Below are positions 1-8,187 of a stretch of DNA of 22,377 bases, piece by piece. A model generated the notes under the pieces. It had not been told where the DNA came from. It worked only from the letters and a program-made list of their open reading frames with translations, and made no database searches. Both the position numbers and the translations under genes were made by a program. The DNA lies in NCBI GenBank assembly GCA_031554275.1, contig JAVBKB010000167.1, forward strand, positions 1 to 22,377, in the 5' to 3' direction. The stretch comes from JAVBKB01 sp031554275 (GTDB lineage Bacteria > Bacillota > Bacilli > JARBTR01). Numbering within the stretch: the first letter of the stretch is position 1; every line of letters begins with the position of its first letter.

Positions 1-38
1 AAAAGATGTAGAGAAAAACTAGTATTAAGTAATAAAAG

Positions 39-76
39 AATCACTGAAGAATGATAAATTCTTCAGTGATTTTTTT
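39..76 (+). terminator. Rho-independent terminator of an upstream gene
   Basis: A perfect 13-bp stem (39-51 with 59-71) encloses the 7-nt loop TGATAAA and runs into seven T residues (70-76). It should end transcription of a gene lying left of the window. In one frame a stop codon falls at 20-22, which would be a suitable distance upstream, but too little of that gene is present to identify it. Confidence 0.85.
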
Positions 77-91
77 AAATAATCTTAGTTA

Positions 92-268
92 CTCAGTGCT
101 TATCCTGATTACCGATTAAAATAGTGAATGATTTGTCCGGAAATTTTTCATCTCGCACGGCAAAAAATGCTTAAATATCTAGATATTTAAGCACTTTTTT
201 AACAAAGCAAGATGGAAAATTACCACAAAGCATTCGCTATCTTAATCGGTAATCAGGATTAGGCTGAG
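92..268. repeat. 177-bp imperfect palindrome, MITE-like
   Basis: Almost the whole segment is self-complementary about a centre near 180. The outer arms CTCAG/CTGAG (92-96, 264-268) are followed by a perfect 18-bp pair (102-119 with 242-259, arm ATCCTGATTACCGATTAA). An imperfectly paired middle zone follows (about 121-156 with 206-240). At the centre is a perfect 26-bp palindrome at 168-193, flanked by A6 on the left and T6 on the right. It holds no open reading frame of note. The architecture fits a miniature inverted-repeat element or a large bidirectional transcription stop. I saw no clear target-site duplication and no second copy in this window. Confidence 0.75.
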
Positions 269-542
269 ATTCTATAACTTGAACGAGTGAAGTCTCTTTG
301 GCTTTAATTTTCAGATTAAAATGTATAAATATAGTAATAGATTTAGAACGCTATTCTCTGATGAACTTCAATAGTTGACTAGGTAGAAAGGCAGACATTA
401 GAAGTCTTGAATGATCACCGAATCTATAGTTAACTAGTAGATTCAAATAATCCATCATTAACGATTTTGAAATTTTGAAGTAAGCCCTGAATTTTTTCAA
501 ATGATTTTAATTTTTAAATTTAAAGATGTGATTCAAACTCTT
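269..542. other. Gene-less stretch upstream of accB
   Basis: This is AT-rich sequence with no reading frame that has a start and ribosome binding site, and no strong hairpin. The only recognisable element of the 5' region lies further right, in the candidate accB promoter. Confidence 0.5.
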
Positions 543-569
543 TTGCTTTCATTGAAAAAATGAGATAAT
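543..569 (+). promoter_or_regulatory. Candidate sigma-A promoter of accB-accC-yqhY
   Basis: An extended -10 element is present: TG at 561-562, one base, then GATAAT at 564-569. A weak -35 (TTGCTT, 543-548) sits only 15 bp upstream, so the extended -10 would have to carry the promoter. The predicted start near 576 leaves a leader of about 60 nt before accB. Confidence 0.5.
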
Positions 570-636
570 ATTAGTTACCAACAAGAATTGATATATGATA
601 TTATTATCTAGTACTAATTATTCGGGAGGGGTCTGC

Positions 637-1107
637 ATGATAAACTTAAAAGAACTAAAAGAAATGATCGAATTGATAGATAATTCATCTATTGAACATT
701 TTGAATACGAAAAAGATGATGAAAAGATCACTTTGAAGAAATCCTCAGCTACTTTTCTGGATATGACGCGTACATATGAGCCACAGTATGCTCCTATAGG
801 TGCTGCTCAATCAGTTGTGCCTTCAACAAGCGAAGATGGAAAAACACAAGCAATTGTAGAATGCACAACTAAACAAATTCTGTCACCAATGGTGGGGACT
901 TTCTATGCAGCACCATCACCTGATTCGCCACCTTACGTCGTTGTTGGTGATAAGGTATCGGATCAAAAAATTGTTTGTATGGTAGAAGCAATGAAATTAT
1001 TTAATGAGATTGAAGCTGAAGTAACGGGCGAAATCATGGAAATACATGTGAATAATGGTCAACTCATTGAATTTGGACAACCGTTATTTACTGTGAAGGT
1101 TGAGTAG
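637..1107 (+). CDS. accB: Biotin carboxyl carrier protein of acetyl-CoA carboxylase (AccB/BCCP)
   Basis: AccB carries biotin between the carboxylase and carboxyltransferase halves of acetyl-CoA carboxylase, the first step of fatty-acid synthesis in the cytoplasm. At 156 residues it has the normal length. An N-terminal acidic helix region (about 1-35) and a linker rich in Ala, Ser and Pro (about 45-75) precede the biotinyl domain (about 80-156). That domain contains the biotinylation motif EAMKLFNEI, with Lys120 as the expected biotin site. I chose the ATG at 637 because GGAGGGG stands 5 nt upstream. An in-frame ATG at 595 would add 14 residues but has no ribosome binding site. accC follows 8 nt after the stop. 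Confidence 0.96.
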   Translation: MINLKELKEMIELIDNSSIEHFEYEKDDEKITLKKSSATFLDMTRTYEPQYAPIGAAQSVVPSTSEDGKTQAIVECTTKQILSPMVGTFYAAPSPDSPPYVVVGDKVSDQKIVCMVEAMKLFNEIEAEVTGEIMEIHVNNGQLIEFGQPLFTVKVE

Positions 1108-1115
1108 GTGATCTT

Positions 1116-2468
1116 ATGTTAACAAAAGTTCTAATAGCCAATCGCGGTGAAATTGCAGTTCGAATTATTCGCGCCTGTAAAGAAATGGGTATTGAAACTG
1201 TGGCTATTTATTCAGTTGCAGATGGGCAGTCGTTACATGTGCAAATTGCCGATGAAGCTTATTGTGTCGGACCAACTGCTTCGAAAGATAGTTATTTAAA
1301 TGCGATGAATATTATTGAGGTTGCTAAGAAAACTGGATGTGATGGTATTCATCCTGGTTATGGTTTTTTAGCAGAGAACGCTGATTTTTCTGAGATATGT
1401 AAAGAATGTAATATTGTTTTTATTGGACCTTCACACGAATCTATTGCCAAGATGGGCATTAAGGATGTTGCGAGAGAATACATGCAAAAGGCGGGTGTGC
1501 CAATCGTTCCCGGTTCTCCTGGAATTGTTGAATCGCTTGAGGCTGCCCAAAATATTGCCAATGAGATTGGTTACCCAGTGATTATTAAAGCTACTGCTGG
1601 TGGTGGAGGTAAAGGGATTCGGGTTGCCAAGAACGAAGAAGAATTAATTCATGGAATCCAAATTACTCAGCAGGAAGCACAAACTGCATTTGGTAATGCA
1701 GGCGTGTATTTAGAGAAATATATCGAGGATTTCAGGCATGTTGAAATCCAAATACTTGGTGATAACTTTGGGAATGTTATTCATCTTGGAGAGCGAGATT
1801 GCACTGTACAACGTCGTTTGCAAAAGCTTGTAGAGGAGTCACCTTCACCTGCAATTACACCAGAAATTCGTGCAAAGATGGGGGCGGATGCTGTCAAAGC
1901 TGCTAAGGAAGTGAACTACTCTGGAGCAGGAACGATAGAGTTCATCTTTGATTATCGAAACAATCAATATTATTTCATGGAAATGAACACACGGATCCAA
2001 GTGGAGCACCCAGTTACAGAGATGGTTACTGGTATAGACTTGATCAAGCAACAGCTTCTAATCGCATCAGGAAAACCTTTGGCTATCACGCAAGAGGATG
2101 TCACTTTCAATGGGTGGTCAATCGAATGTCGGATCAATGCAGAAAATCCAGCAAAGAATTTCATGCCATCTCCAGGTAGAGTTCATATGTATTTAGCTCC
2201 AGGTGGTTACGGTGTACGTGTGGATTCTGCAGCATATCCTGGTTTTGATATCCCGCCATATTATGATTCCATGATTGCTAAATTAATTGTGCATGCACCA
2301 ACTCGTGAAGAGGCAATTGCCAAAATGAAACGGGCACTAGATGAATTTATTATCGAGGGAGTTTACACAACAATCCCTTTTCATATAAAATTAATGGAGC
2401 ATGAGAAATTTGTTTCAGGAAATTTTAATACAAAGTTTTTAGAATTGTACGAGGTACTACCTTCATAA
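1116..2468 (+). CDS. accC: Biotin carboxylase subunit of acetyl-CoA carboxylase
   Basis: AccC uses ATP and bicarbonate to carboxylate the biotin on AccB. At 450 residues it has the full family length. The ATP-grasp fold is clear: an N-terminal IANRGEIAVRII motif (7-18), Lys116 and Lys158 as ATP ligands, the glycine-rich loop GGGGKG at 162-167, and the active-site signature NTRIQVEHPVTE at 291-302 with its Arg and Glu. The usual MGDK before the ATP-binding lysine is MGIK here, a mild departure. The start ATG follows a weak site (AGGTGA) that overlaps the end of accB, so translational coupling is likely. The order accB-accC-yqhY is that of Bacillus. Confidence 0.97.
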   Translation: MLTKVLIANRGEIAVRIIRACKEMGIETVAIYSVADGQSLHVQIADEAYCVGPTASKDSYLNAMNIIEVAKKTGCDGIHPGYGFLAENADFSEICKECNIVFIGPSHESIAKMGIKDVAREYMQKAGVPIVPGSPGIVESLEAAQNIANEIGYPVIIKATAGGGGKGIRVAKNEEELIHGIQITQQEAQTAFGNAGVYLEKYIEDFRHVEIQILGDNFGNVIHLGERDCTVQRRLQKLVEESPSPAITPEIRAKMGADAVKAAKEVNYSGAGTIEFIFDYRNNQYYFMEMNTRIQVEHPVTEMVTGIDLIKQQLLIASGKPLAITQEDVTFNGWSIECRINAENPAKNFMPSPGRVHMYLAPGGYGVRVDSAAYPGFDIPPYYDSMIAKLIVHAPTREEAIAKMKRALDEFIIEGVYTTIPFHIKLMEHEKFVSGNFNTKFLELYEVLPS

Positions 2469-2488
2469 GTATTTATGACAATAGCAAA

Positions 2489-2556
2489 ATGGCAAGTCGT
2501 TGACATAGCTGTTTACTCGCTTGCCATGTTATGAAAAAGACAACAAGATCGTTGTC
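2489..2556 (+). promoter_or_regulatory. Two hairpins in the accC-yqhY gap
   Basis: The 104-nt gap between accC and yqhY holds two inverted repeats. ATGGCAAG (2489-2496) pairs with CTTGCCAT (2520-2527). GACAAC (2539-2544) pairs with GTTGTC (2551-2556) across a 6-nt loop, ending just before the yqhY ribosome binding site AGGAGG at 2561. Neither has a T-run, so they are not ordinary terminators. They may be mRNA processing or stability elements that set the ratio of YqhY to AccBC. The function is inferred from position only. Confidence 0.4.
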
Positions 2557-2572
2557 AATCAGGAGGAAAATC

Positions 2573-2962
2573 ATGACTGAAAATATTTTAGAGTTATCAG
2601 AATTGAAGAATGAGTTAGGTAAAGTGGAAATCGCACCAGAAGTGATTGAAGTAATTGCTGGAATTGCTGCAAACGAGGTTGAAGGTATTGCACAATTGAA
2701 GGGGAATTTCGCTGCTGGTGTAGCAGAACGCTTTGGCAAGAAGAACCATGGCAAAGGAATTCGCGCTGAGATCTCTGAAGAGGGTATTAGAATTGACGTC
2801 TATTGTGTTGTGAAGTTTGGCGTTTCTATTCCAACAGTAGCTTTGAAGACACAAGATAATATCCGCCAAACATTGCTAAATATGACGGCGCTTGAAGCTG
2901 ATGAGGTTAATGTTCACATTGTGGGCATTCAATTTGAGAATCAGAAAACAGAAGTCGAATAA
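2573..2962 (+). CDS. yqhY: Asp23/Gls24 family protein YqhY
   Basis: The 129-residue protein belongs to the Asp23/Gls24 family. The core spans about 18-122, with the family pattern IAPEVIEVIAGIAANEVEGIA near the start and the VYCVVKFGVSIPTVA strand region at about 76-90. In B. subtilis, yqhY lies directly after accC in the same operon, and its loss disturbs acetyl-CoA carboxylase control. The identical position here supports the same role, although the biochemical function is not settled. The ATG at 2573 has a consensus AGGAGG 6 nt upstream. An in-frame ATG at 2531 would add 14 residues without a ribosome binding site. It is the last gene before a strong terminator. Confidence 0.92.
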   Translation: MTENILELSELKNELGKVEIAPEVIEVIAGIAANEVEGIAQLKGNFAAGVAERFGKKNHGKGIRAEISEEGIRIDVYCVVKFGVSIPTVALKTQDNIRQTLLNMTALEADEVNVHIVGIQFENQKTEVE

Positions 2963-3170
2963 GCAATTGAGTCAGAACAAGAAAGCATTTGCCGAAATAA
3001 TCCCCTTAGTGGGCATTTCATTGTGAAAGCCTATGCTATTCCTGTAAGTACGATTAAAGTAACGTTTCAGTTTGTCTGCTTGATAAAATGAGGCCAACAC
3101 TATTGTATTGTTCTATGTTTTTGTAATGGCAAAGTTAGAATTGACTGCTTTTCTGATAGGTAAGTATAAG
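2963..3170. other. Gene-less stretch after yqhY
   Basis: About 200 nt lie between the yqhY stop and the terminator hairpin. I see no reading frame with a ribosome binding site and no riboswitch I recognise. If the operon transcript runs to the terminator at 3253, this is an unusually long 3' untranslated region. Confidence 0.4.
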
Positions 3171-3253
3171 CCACCGAACACAGTTATGGAATTGATCAAG
3201 GATAGAAGATTGAATTCTATCCTTGTCAATCATAATACTTCGGTGGTTTTTTT
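3171..3253 (+). terminator. Large composite terminator of accB-accC-yqhY
   Basis: The outer stem CCACCGAA (3171-3178) pairs with TTCGGTGG (3239-3246) and leads into seven T residues (3247-3253). Inside it is a second, longer stem: 3191-3207 pairs with 3215-3230 with a single bulged base, around a short loop. The whole 76-nt unit folds as one hairpin, far longer than a standard terminator. It separates the accBC operon from nusB. Confidence 0.85.
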
Positions 3254-3263
3254 ATTAAAAATT

Positions 3264-3272
3264 TGATACAAT
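3264..3272 (+). promoter_or_regulatory. Candidate extended -10 promoter of nusB operon
   Basis: TG (3264-3265), one base and TACAAT (3267-3272) form an extended -10 element just after the terminator. No good -35 is present. A second, weaker TGATACAAA copy follows 13 nt later, so TTGATACAA occurs as a direct repeat (3263-3271 and 3276-3284). The leader to nusB would be about 60 nt. Confidence 0.35.
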
Positions 3273-3340
3273 TTGTTGATACAAATGAAAACCATTGTCG
3301 TTTCAATCAATATTTAGGGGACAATGACTAAGAGGGTAAT

Positions 3341-3745
3341 ATGGAGACAAATAAGTCACTCACTAGAAGAGAAATTCGGGAAAAAGCACTATGCGCTCTT
3401 TTTCAAATATTTCTGGGCAAAAATGATATTGAACTAGCTATTCAATATGTTGAAGAAACAGACAATGAATTTCTCGTCACCTTGGTGAAGGGTGTTACAG
3501 ATAATTTAGAGCAAATTGACCAAACTATCAAAAATAATACCGAGAAGTGGTCTATTGATCGTTTTGGAAATGTGGAATTGAATGCCCTTCGGATTGCAAC
3601 GTATGAATTTCTTTACCAAGTTGAGACTCCACAAAAAGTGGTTATGAATGAAGCTATTGAAATTATTAAAAAGTTTAGTGATGAGAAATCGGTCAAGTTC
3701 GCAAACTCTGTTTTACAAAAGATTATGACATCCCTTGCAAAATAA
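3341..3745 (+). CDS. nusB: Transcription antitermination protein NusB
   Basis: NusB binds boxA RNA with NusE (ribosomal protein S10) and promotes antitermination on rRNA operons. At 134 residues it has the usual length and is predicted all-helical. Recognisable family segments are the N-terminal RREIREKALCALFQIF (9-24) and the C-terminal block from NVELNALRIATYEFL to NEAIEIIKKFSDEKSVKFANSVL (about 77-125). The ATG is preceded by GAGGG. In B. subtilis nusB is followed by folD; here xseA follows directly, 32 nt after the stop. Confidence 0.95.
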   Translation: METNKSLTRREIREKALCALFQIFLGKNDIELAIQYVEETDNEFLVTLVKGVTDNLEQIDQTIKNNTEKWSIDRFGNVELNALRIATYEFLYQVETPQKVVMNEAIEIIKKFSDEKSVKFANSVLQKIMTSLAK

Positions 3746-3777
3746 ATTATCATGAATTTGATTTAAGGAGGTTTGCA

Positions 3778-5121
3778 GTGAGCGAACGTCAATATCTTTC
3801 AGTTGAAGCACTATTGAAATACATAAAGCGTAAGTTTGATGTGGATCGACATTTAGAAAGTGTTTATGTTAAGGGCGAGGTTTCCAACTTCAAACGTCAT
3901 TCAAGTGGGCATGTATATTTCACTTTAAAGGATGAAAAAGCAGTTATCAATGCAGTGATGTTCAGATCTGATTTCCAGCAAGTTAAATTTGCAGTTGAAA
4001 ACGGGCTGAAAATACTTGTTAATGGGAATGTAACAGTTTATGAAACAGCAGGAACTATCCAGTTTTATATAAAAGAACTGAAATTAGATGGCGTTGGCGA
4101 CTTGTTTGTTGCTTTTGAGCAGCTGAAACAAAAACTGGGTGCTGAAGGACTATTTCATCCTCGACATAAGCAGGCGATTCCAAAATATCCTCGGAAGATT
4201 GCTGTAATTTCGTCACCAACTGGTGCTGCAATTCGGGATATACTAACGACCATTAAGCGCCGATTTCCGATGATACAAGTGACTGTGATTCCAGCAATCG
4301 TACAGGGGAAACAGTCTGTTGAGTCTCTTGTGGCTGCAATCAAAAAGGCAAATGACATTGAAAATGTTGATGTGATTATTATGGGTAGGGGTGGTGGATC
4401 GATTGAAGATTTATGGTCTTTCAATGATGAAAAAGTCGCCCGAACTATTTTTGCTTCAAGAATTCCAATAATTTCAGCTGTTGGACATGAAACTGACGTA
4501 ACAATTGCTGATTATGTTGCTGATTTGCGAGCGCCAACACCAACTAGTGCTGCAGAAATGGCAACACCTCATCAAATCGATTTATTACAACGGGTGCAGA
4601 TGCTGCACGGCAAAATTTTGAAAAGCGTCAGACATACGCTCCAGCACGAGCGCCAACGATTATTGTCCTATCAACGGTCGTACGCGTTTCGAACACCGAA
4701 ATTATTGCTTCAGCAAAAGCGCCAACAGCTAGATTCGCGAGCACTGGAACTGACCAAAGCATTACAGGATATCATCACAAACAAAAGGCAGCATAACGAT
4801 TGGTTCGTCCATGAGCTTGCACATCGTAGTCCGATTCGAATGGTGAAGCAGCTTCAACTTCAAAACAATGACTACAAAGAAACACTTCAGAATGCGACCA
4901 ATCGTTTTGTACAACAGAAAAGACAGCAATTTCTAAATCAATATGCATTACTAAATGCTGTTGACCCATTGAAAATAATGTCAAGAGGGTTTTCAGTTCT
5001 TTATGATCGGAAACAAAACTCGATCACAAGTATTACAGATGTACAACCCAGTGATACCATTTCTGTCAAAGTGACGGATGGGATAATTGATTGTAAAGTT
5101 GAAGCGGTAAGGGGCGACTAA
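3778..5121 (+). CDS. xseA: Exodeoxyribonuclease VII large subunit
   Basis: XseA is the catalytic subunit of exonuclease VII, which degrades single-stranded DNA from both ends and works in repair. The 447-residue protein shows an N-terminal OB-fold (about 5-105), a catalytic domain with GRGGGSIEDLW (203-213) and VGHETDVTIADYVADLRAPTPTSAAE (235-260), and a long helical, Gln/Arg-rich coiled-coil region (about 265-400) that binds small subunits. It starts at GTG: AAGGAGG lies 6 nt upstream and no nearby ATG fits. The stop is 1 nt before xseB, the usual arrangement for subunits of one complex. Confidence 0.96.
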   Translation: MSERQYLSVEALLKYIKRKFDVDRHLESVYVKGEVSNFKRHSSGHVYFTLKDEKAVINAVMFRSDFQQVKFAVENGLKILVNGNVTVYETAGTIQFYIKELKLDGVGDLFVAFEQLKQKLGAEGLFHPRHKQAIPKYPRKIAVISSPTGAAIRDILTTIKRRFPMIQVTVIPAIVQGKQSVESLVAAIKKANDIENVDVIIMGRGGGSIEDLWSFNDEKVARTIFASRIPIISAVGHETDVTIADYVADLRAPTPTSAAEMATPHQIDLLQRVQMLHGKILKSVRHTLQHERQRLLSYQRSYAFRTPKLLLQQKRQQLDSRALELTKALQDIITNKRQHNDWFVHELAHRSPIRMVKQLQLQNNDYKETLQNATNRFVQQKRQQFLNQYALLNAVDPLKIMSRGFSVLYDRKQNSITSITDVQPSDTISVKVTDGIIDCKVEAVRGD

Positions 5122-5122
5122 T

Positions 5123-5353
5123 ATGGCAAACAAGAATGAGCTTACTTTTGAACTTGCTATGGAAAAATTAGATTTGATCGTGAATAAATTAGAGGATGGA
5201 AAAGTACATCTAGATGAAGCAATCAGTTTGTATAAGGAAGGTCTTGAGCTTTCTAAGTGGTGCAATGAGAAATTGAACAAAGCAGAAGAAGAAATTGTTT
5301 TGATCATGACTGACGAGGGTGAAAAGCCTTTTTCGATTGAGGGAGATGTTTAA
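5123..5353 (+). CDS. xseB: Exodeoxyribonuclease VII small subunit
   Basis: The 76-residue helical protein has the XseB pattern: FELAMEKLDLIVNKLEDGKVHLDEAISLYKEG (about 9-40), then LSKWCNEKLNKAEEEI (43-58). Several copies of XseB decorate the coiled coil of XseA. It lies immediately after xseA with a ribosome binding site (AAGGGG) inside the xseA end. Its stop is one base from the ispA start, so the three genes are likely translated in a coupled way. Confidence 0.95.
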   Translation: MANKNELTFELAMEKLDLIVNKLEDGKVHLDEAISLYKEGLELSKWCNEKLNKAEEEIVLIMTDEGEKPFSIEGDV

Positions 5354-5354
5354 A

Positions 5355-6236
5355 ATGCTTGATTTTAAAGCATTTTTACAAAAATACGGACCATCATTTG
5401 AACAAGAAATGCTCGCTTACATTTCACAAATTGAAATGCCCGCCCATCTGAAAGATGCCATGCTTTACTCATTGGAAGCAGGAGGGAAGCGAATTCGCCC
5501 TATGCTGATTCTTGCTGTTTTGAAAGCATATCGATTAGAGCCAATGCTTGGCTTAGACGCGGGAATTGCGGTTGAACTCATTCACACCTATTCACTGATT
5601 CATGATGATTTACCTTGTATGGACAATGATGATTTAAGGCGAGGTAAGCCAACAAATCATCGGGTGTTTGGGGAGTCAATGGCAGTACTTGCTGGAGATG
5701 CTTTGCAGCCAGCAGCTTTCGGAAAAATTACAGATTCTGAAATTTATTCAGCTGAACAAAAGATTGCGTTGATTTCAGCATTAGCACGGGCTGCCGGTGC
5801 GAGTGGCATGGTTGGTGGGCAAGTTGCTGATATCGAAGCGGAAAATATCCAAGTTAATATCGAGCAGCTTAAACAAATTCATGCACTGAAAACAGGCAAG
5901 CTGTTGGAATTTAGTATCCAGGCTGGCGCGATTTTGGCCAATGCTTCTACAAGTGATCAGCAGCATTTGTCAGAATTTGCTCGACATTTAGGGATTGCAT
6001 TTCAAATTCAAGATGATATCCTAGATATTGTGGGTAATGAAGCTGAGTTGGGGAAACCCATTGGAAGTGACCTGAATAATCAAAAAAGCACTTACCCATC
6101 CTTATTAACAATTGAGGGAGCACTTGCCCAATTAAATGAACATCATCAAAAGGCAAACTCAGCATTAAAAAAAGTGAATTGTAATGTTACAATATTGGAA
6201 AGTGTAATGAATATGGTTGTCAATCGAAATAACTAG
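5355..6236 (+). CDS. ispA: Farnesyl diphosphate synthase (polyprenyl synthetase family)
   Basis: IspA condenses isopentenyl diphosphate with dimethylallyl and geranyl diphosphate to make farnesyl diphosphate, the precursor of quinones and undecaprenyl carriers. The 293-residue protein has both aspartate-rich motifs that bind the Mg-diphosphate: DDLPCMD at 84-90 and DDILD at 220-224. GGKRIRP (43-49) binds IPP, and KTGKL is at about 179-183. I start it at ATG 5355, with GAGGGAG about 7 nt upstream; in-frame ATGs at 5319 and 5346 lie inside the xseB coding region. It pairs functionally with the next gene, dxs. Confidence 0.94.
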   Translation: MLDFKAFLQKYGPSFEQEMLAYISQIEMPAHLKDAMLYSLEAGGKRIRPMLILAVLKAYRLEPMLGLDAGIAVELIHTYSLIHDDLPCMDNDDLRRGKPTNHRVFGESMAVLAGDALQPAAFGKITDSEIYSAEQKIALISALARAAGASGMVGGQVADIEAENIQVNIEQLKQIHALKTGKLLEFSIQAGAILANASTSDQQHLSEFARHLGIAFQIQDDILDIVGNEAELGKPIGSDLNNQKSTYPSLLTIEGALAQLNEHHQKANSALKKVNCNVTILESVMNMVVNRNN

Positions 6237-6284
6237 TTTGATTTATCAAAACATCATCTGATGTTCTACAGGGAGAAAAATACT

Positions 6285-8183
6285 TTGAAGTTACAAGATA
6301 TAAAAAATCCAGCATTTTTGAAAGAGCTACATACTGATGAACTTGAGGATTTGGCAGCTGACATTCGACAATTTCTCATTGAAAAATGTGCAACAACTGG
6401 AGGACATTTAGGTCCCAACCTTGGGGTTGTAGAACTAACTATTGCATTACACAAATCCTTTAACAGTCCTGTAGATAAATTCTTGTGGGATGTAGGTCAC
6501 CAAGCCTATATTCACAAAATTTTGACGGGGCGTGCGCAACAGTTTGATAAGTTACGTAAGTTCAAAGGACTCTCAGGTTTTCCAAAAAGATCTGAAAGTG
6601 AGCATGATATTTGGGAAACTGGTCATAGCTCAACTTCTATTTCTGCAGCAGCAGGGATGGCGGTTGCCCGTGATCTAAACGATGAGGACTATCATATTGT
6701 TCCCATTATTGGTGATGGGGCGCTTACGGGTGGAATGGCACTTGAAGCAATGAATCATATTGGACATGAAAAAAGACGTGTAATCGTTGTGCTAAATGAT
6801 AATGCGATGTCGATTGCGCCAAATGTGGGCGCATTGCATTCAGTTCTTGGGCGACTTCGTGTTGCTAGGAAGTACAATAGCATGAAGCGTGATGTTGAAG
6901 AAATATTGAACAAAGTACCGAAAGTTGGCAAAGGTATAACATCTTTGGCAGCACGTCTAAAGGGTAGCTTCAAATATCTTTTCGTACCTGGAATGGTTTT
7001 TGAAGAGCTTGGCTTTAAATATCTTGGTTTAGTGGATGGTCATGATTTTGAGCAATTAGGTGCTTATTTTGAATACGCCAAGAAAATTGATGGTCCAGTC
7101 TTGATTCATGTGTTGACAACAAAAGGGAAGGGCTATCACCCTGCTGAATCTGATACAAGAGGGATCTGGCACGGAGTTGGTCCTTACGAAGTTGAAACTG
7201 GTGAAGTGATCAAACAGGATCATGCTGGTCCTGCTTGGAGTGCTGTCATGAGCGATACAGTTCGAAAGATGGCGAGGATTGACAAAAGAATAGTTGCGAT
7301 CACACCAGCAATGCCTGTGGGATCAAAACTAGAGGGATTTCGAGAAGAATTTCCAGATCGAATGTTGGATGTAGGGATTGCTGAACAACATGCAGCTACG
7401 CTTGCAGCTGGATTAGCTGCTTCTAACATGAAACCATATTTGGCAATCTACTCAACTTTTCTACAAAGAGCTTACGACCAAGTGTTGCATGATATTGCAA
7501 GGCAGAACCTAAATGTAGTTATGGGAATTGATCGTGCTGGACTTGTTGGTGATGATGGTGAGACTCATCAAGGCGTATTTGATATTGCCTTTCTAAGACA
7601 TATCCCTAATATGACAATTATGATGCCTAAAGATGAAAATGAAGGTCAGCATATGATTCGTTCGGCATTTAGTTATGAATGTGGTCCTGTTGCTGTTCGC
7701 TATCCTCGTGGTAACGGATTAGGTGTTGATATGGACGAATCGTTGAAAGTGATTCCTTATGCTACTTGGGAAGTGCTGAAGGAAGGAAACGATGCGGTAA
7801 TTCTAACTTTTGGCACAACGATTCCAATGGCACTTGAAGCAGCGCGAATTCTTGAAGAAAAACATGGTTACTCTGTCCGAGTCGTCAATGCCCGCTTTAT
7901 CAAACCACTTGATGAGAAAATGTTAAAGACTATTTTTAAAAGTAATTTGCCGATTTTGACAATTGAAGAGGCTGTTCTTAAAGGTGGATTTGGTAGTGCT
8001 ATCCTCGAAAAAGCTCATCAAGATGGTTATATGAATCATTCAATAAAATGTATGGGCATTCCTGATGTGTTTATTGAACAAGGATCAGTGGATCTGCTGA
8101 TGAAAGAGATTGGATTAACAACAAAAGATGTTGTGAAGACGATGAGCGACTTACTACCAAAAATGACTCAAACTAAGGGATAG
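6285..8183 (+). CDS. dxs: 1-deoxy-D-xylulose-5-phosphate synthase
   Basis: Dxs makes DXP from pyruvate and glyceraldehyde 3-phosphate with thiamine diphosphate, the entry step of the MEP isoprenoid pathway. From a TTG start at 6285 the protein is 632 residues, close to the B. subtilis length. The TTG has AGGGAG 9 nt upstream; an in-frame ATG at 6261 has no ribosome binding site and would add 8 odd residues. Key features are GGHLG (about 39-43, catalytic His), the ThDP motif GDGALTGG (143-150) with the following [11 protein letters not shown], the catalytic Glu367 in VGIAEQHAA, and [15 protein letters not shown] (about 416-430). tlyA follows 4 nt after the stop. Confidence 0.95.
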   Translation: MKLQDIKNPAFLKELHTDELEDLAADIRQFLIEKCATTGGHLGPNLGVVELTIALHKSFNSPVDKFLWDVGHQAYIHKILTGRAQQFDKLRKFKGLSGFPKRSESEHDIWETGHSSTSISAAAGMAVARDLNDEDYHIVPIIGDGALTGGMALEAMNHIGHEKRRVIVVLNDNAMSIAPNVGALHSVLGRLRVARKYNSMKRDVEEILNKVPKVGKGITSLAARLKGSFKYLFVPGMVFEELGFKYLGLVDGHDFEQLGAYFEYAKKIDGPVLIHVLTTKGKGYHPAESDTRGIWHGVGPYEVETGEVIKQDHAGPAWSAVMSDTVRKMARIDKRIVAITPAMPVGSKLEGFREEFPDRMLDVGIAEQHAATLAAGLAASNMKPYLAIYSTFLQRAYDQVLHDIARQNLNVVMGIDRAGLVGDDGETHQGVFDIAFLRHIPNMTIMMPKDENEGQHMIRSAFSYECGPVAVRYPRGNGLGVDMDESLKVIPYATWEVLKEGNDAVILTFGTTIPMALEAARILEEKHGYSVRVVNARFIKPLDEKMLKTIFKSNLPILTIEEAVLKGGFGSAILEKAHQDGYMNHSIKCMGIPDVFIEQGSVDLLMKEIGLTTKDVVKTMSDLLPKMTQTKG

Positions 8184-8187
8184 TAAG

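Noticed and set aside
1..22. Possible C-terminus of an upstream gene (stop TAG at 20-22).
   Set aside because: Only six codons are in the window. Position before a terminator fits, but identity and even frame cannot be supported.
2500..2532. TTGACA at 2500-2505 as a yqhY promoter.
   Set aside because: No acceptable -10 lies at 16-18 bp; the nearest AT-rich hexamer is 21 bp away, and the TTGACA lies in a hairpin loop.
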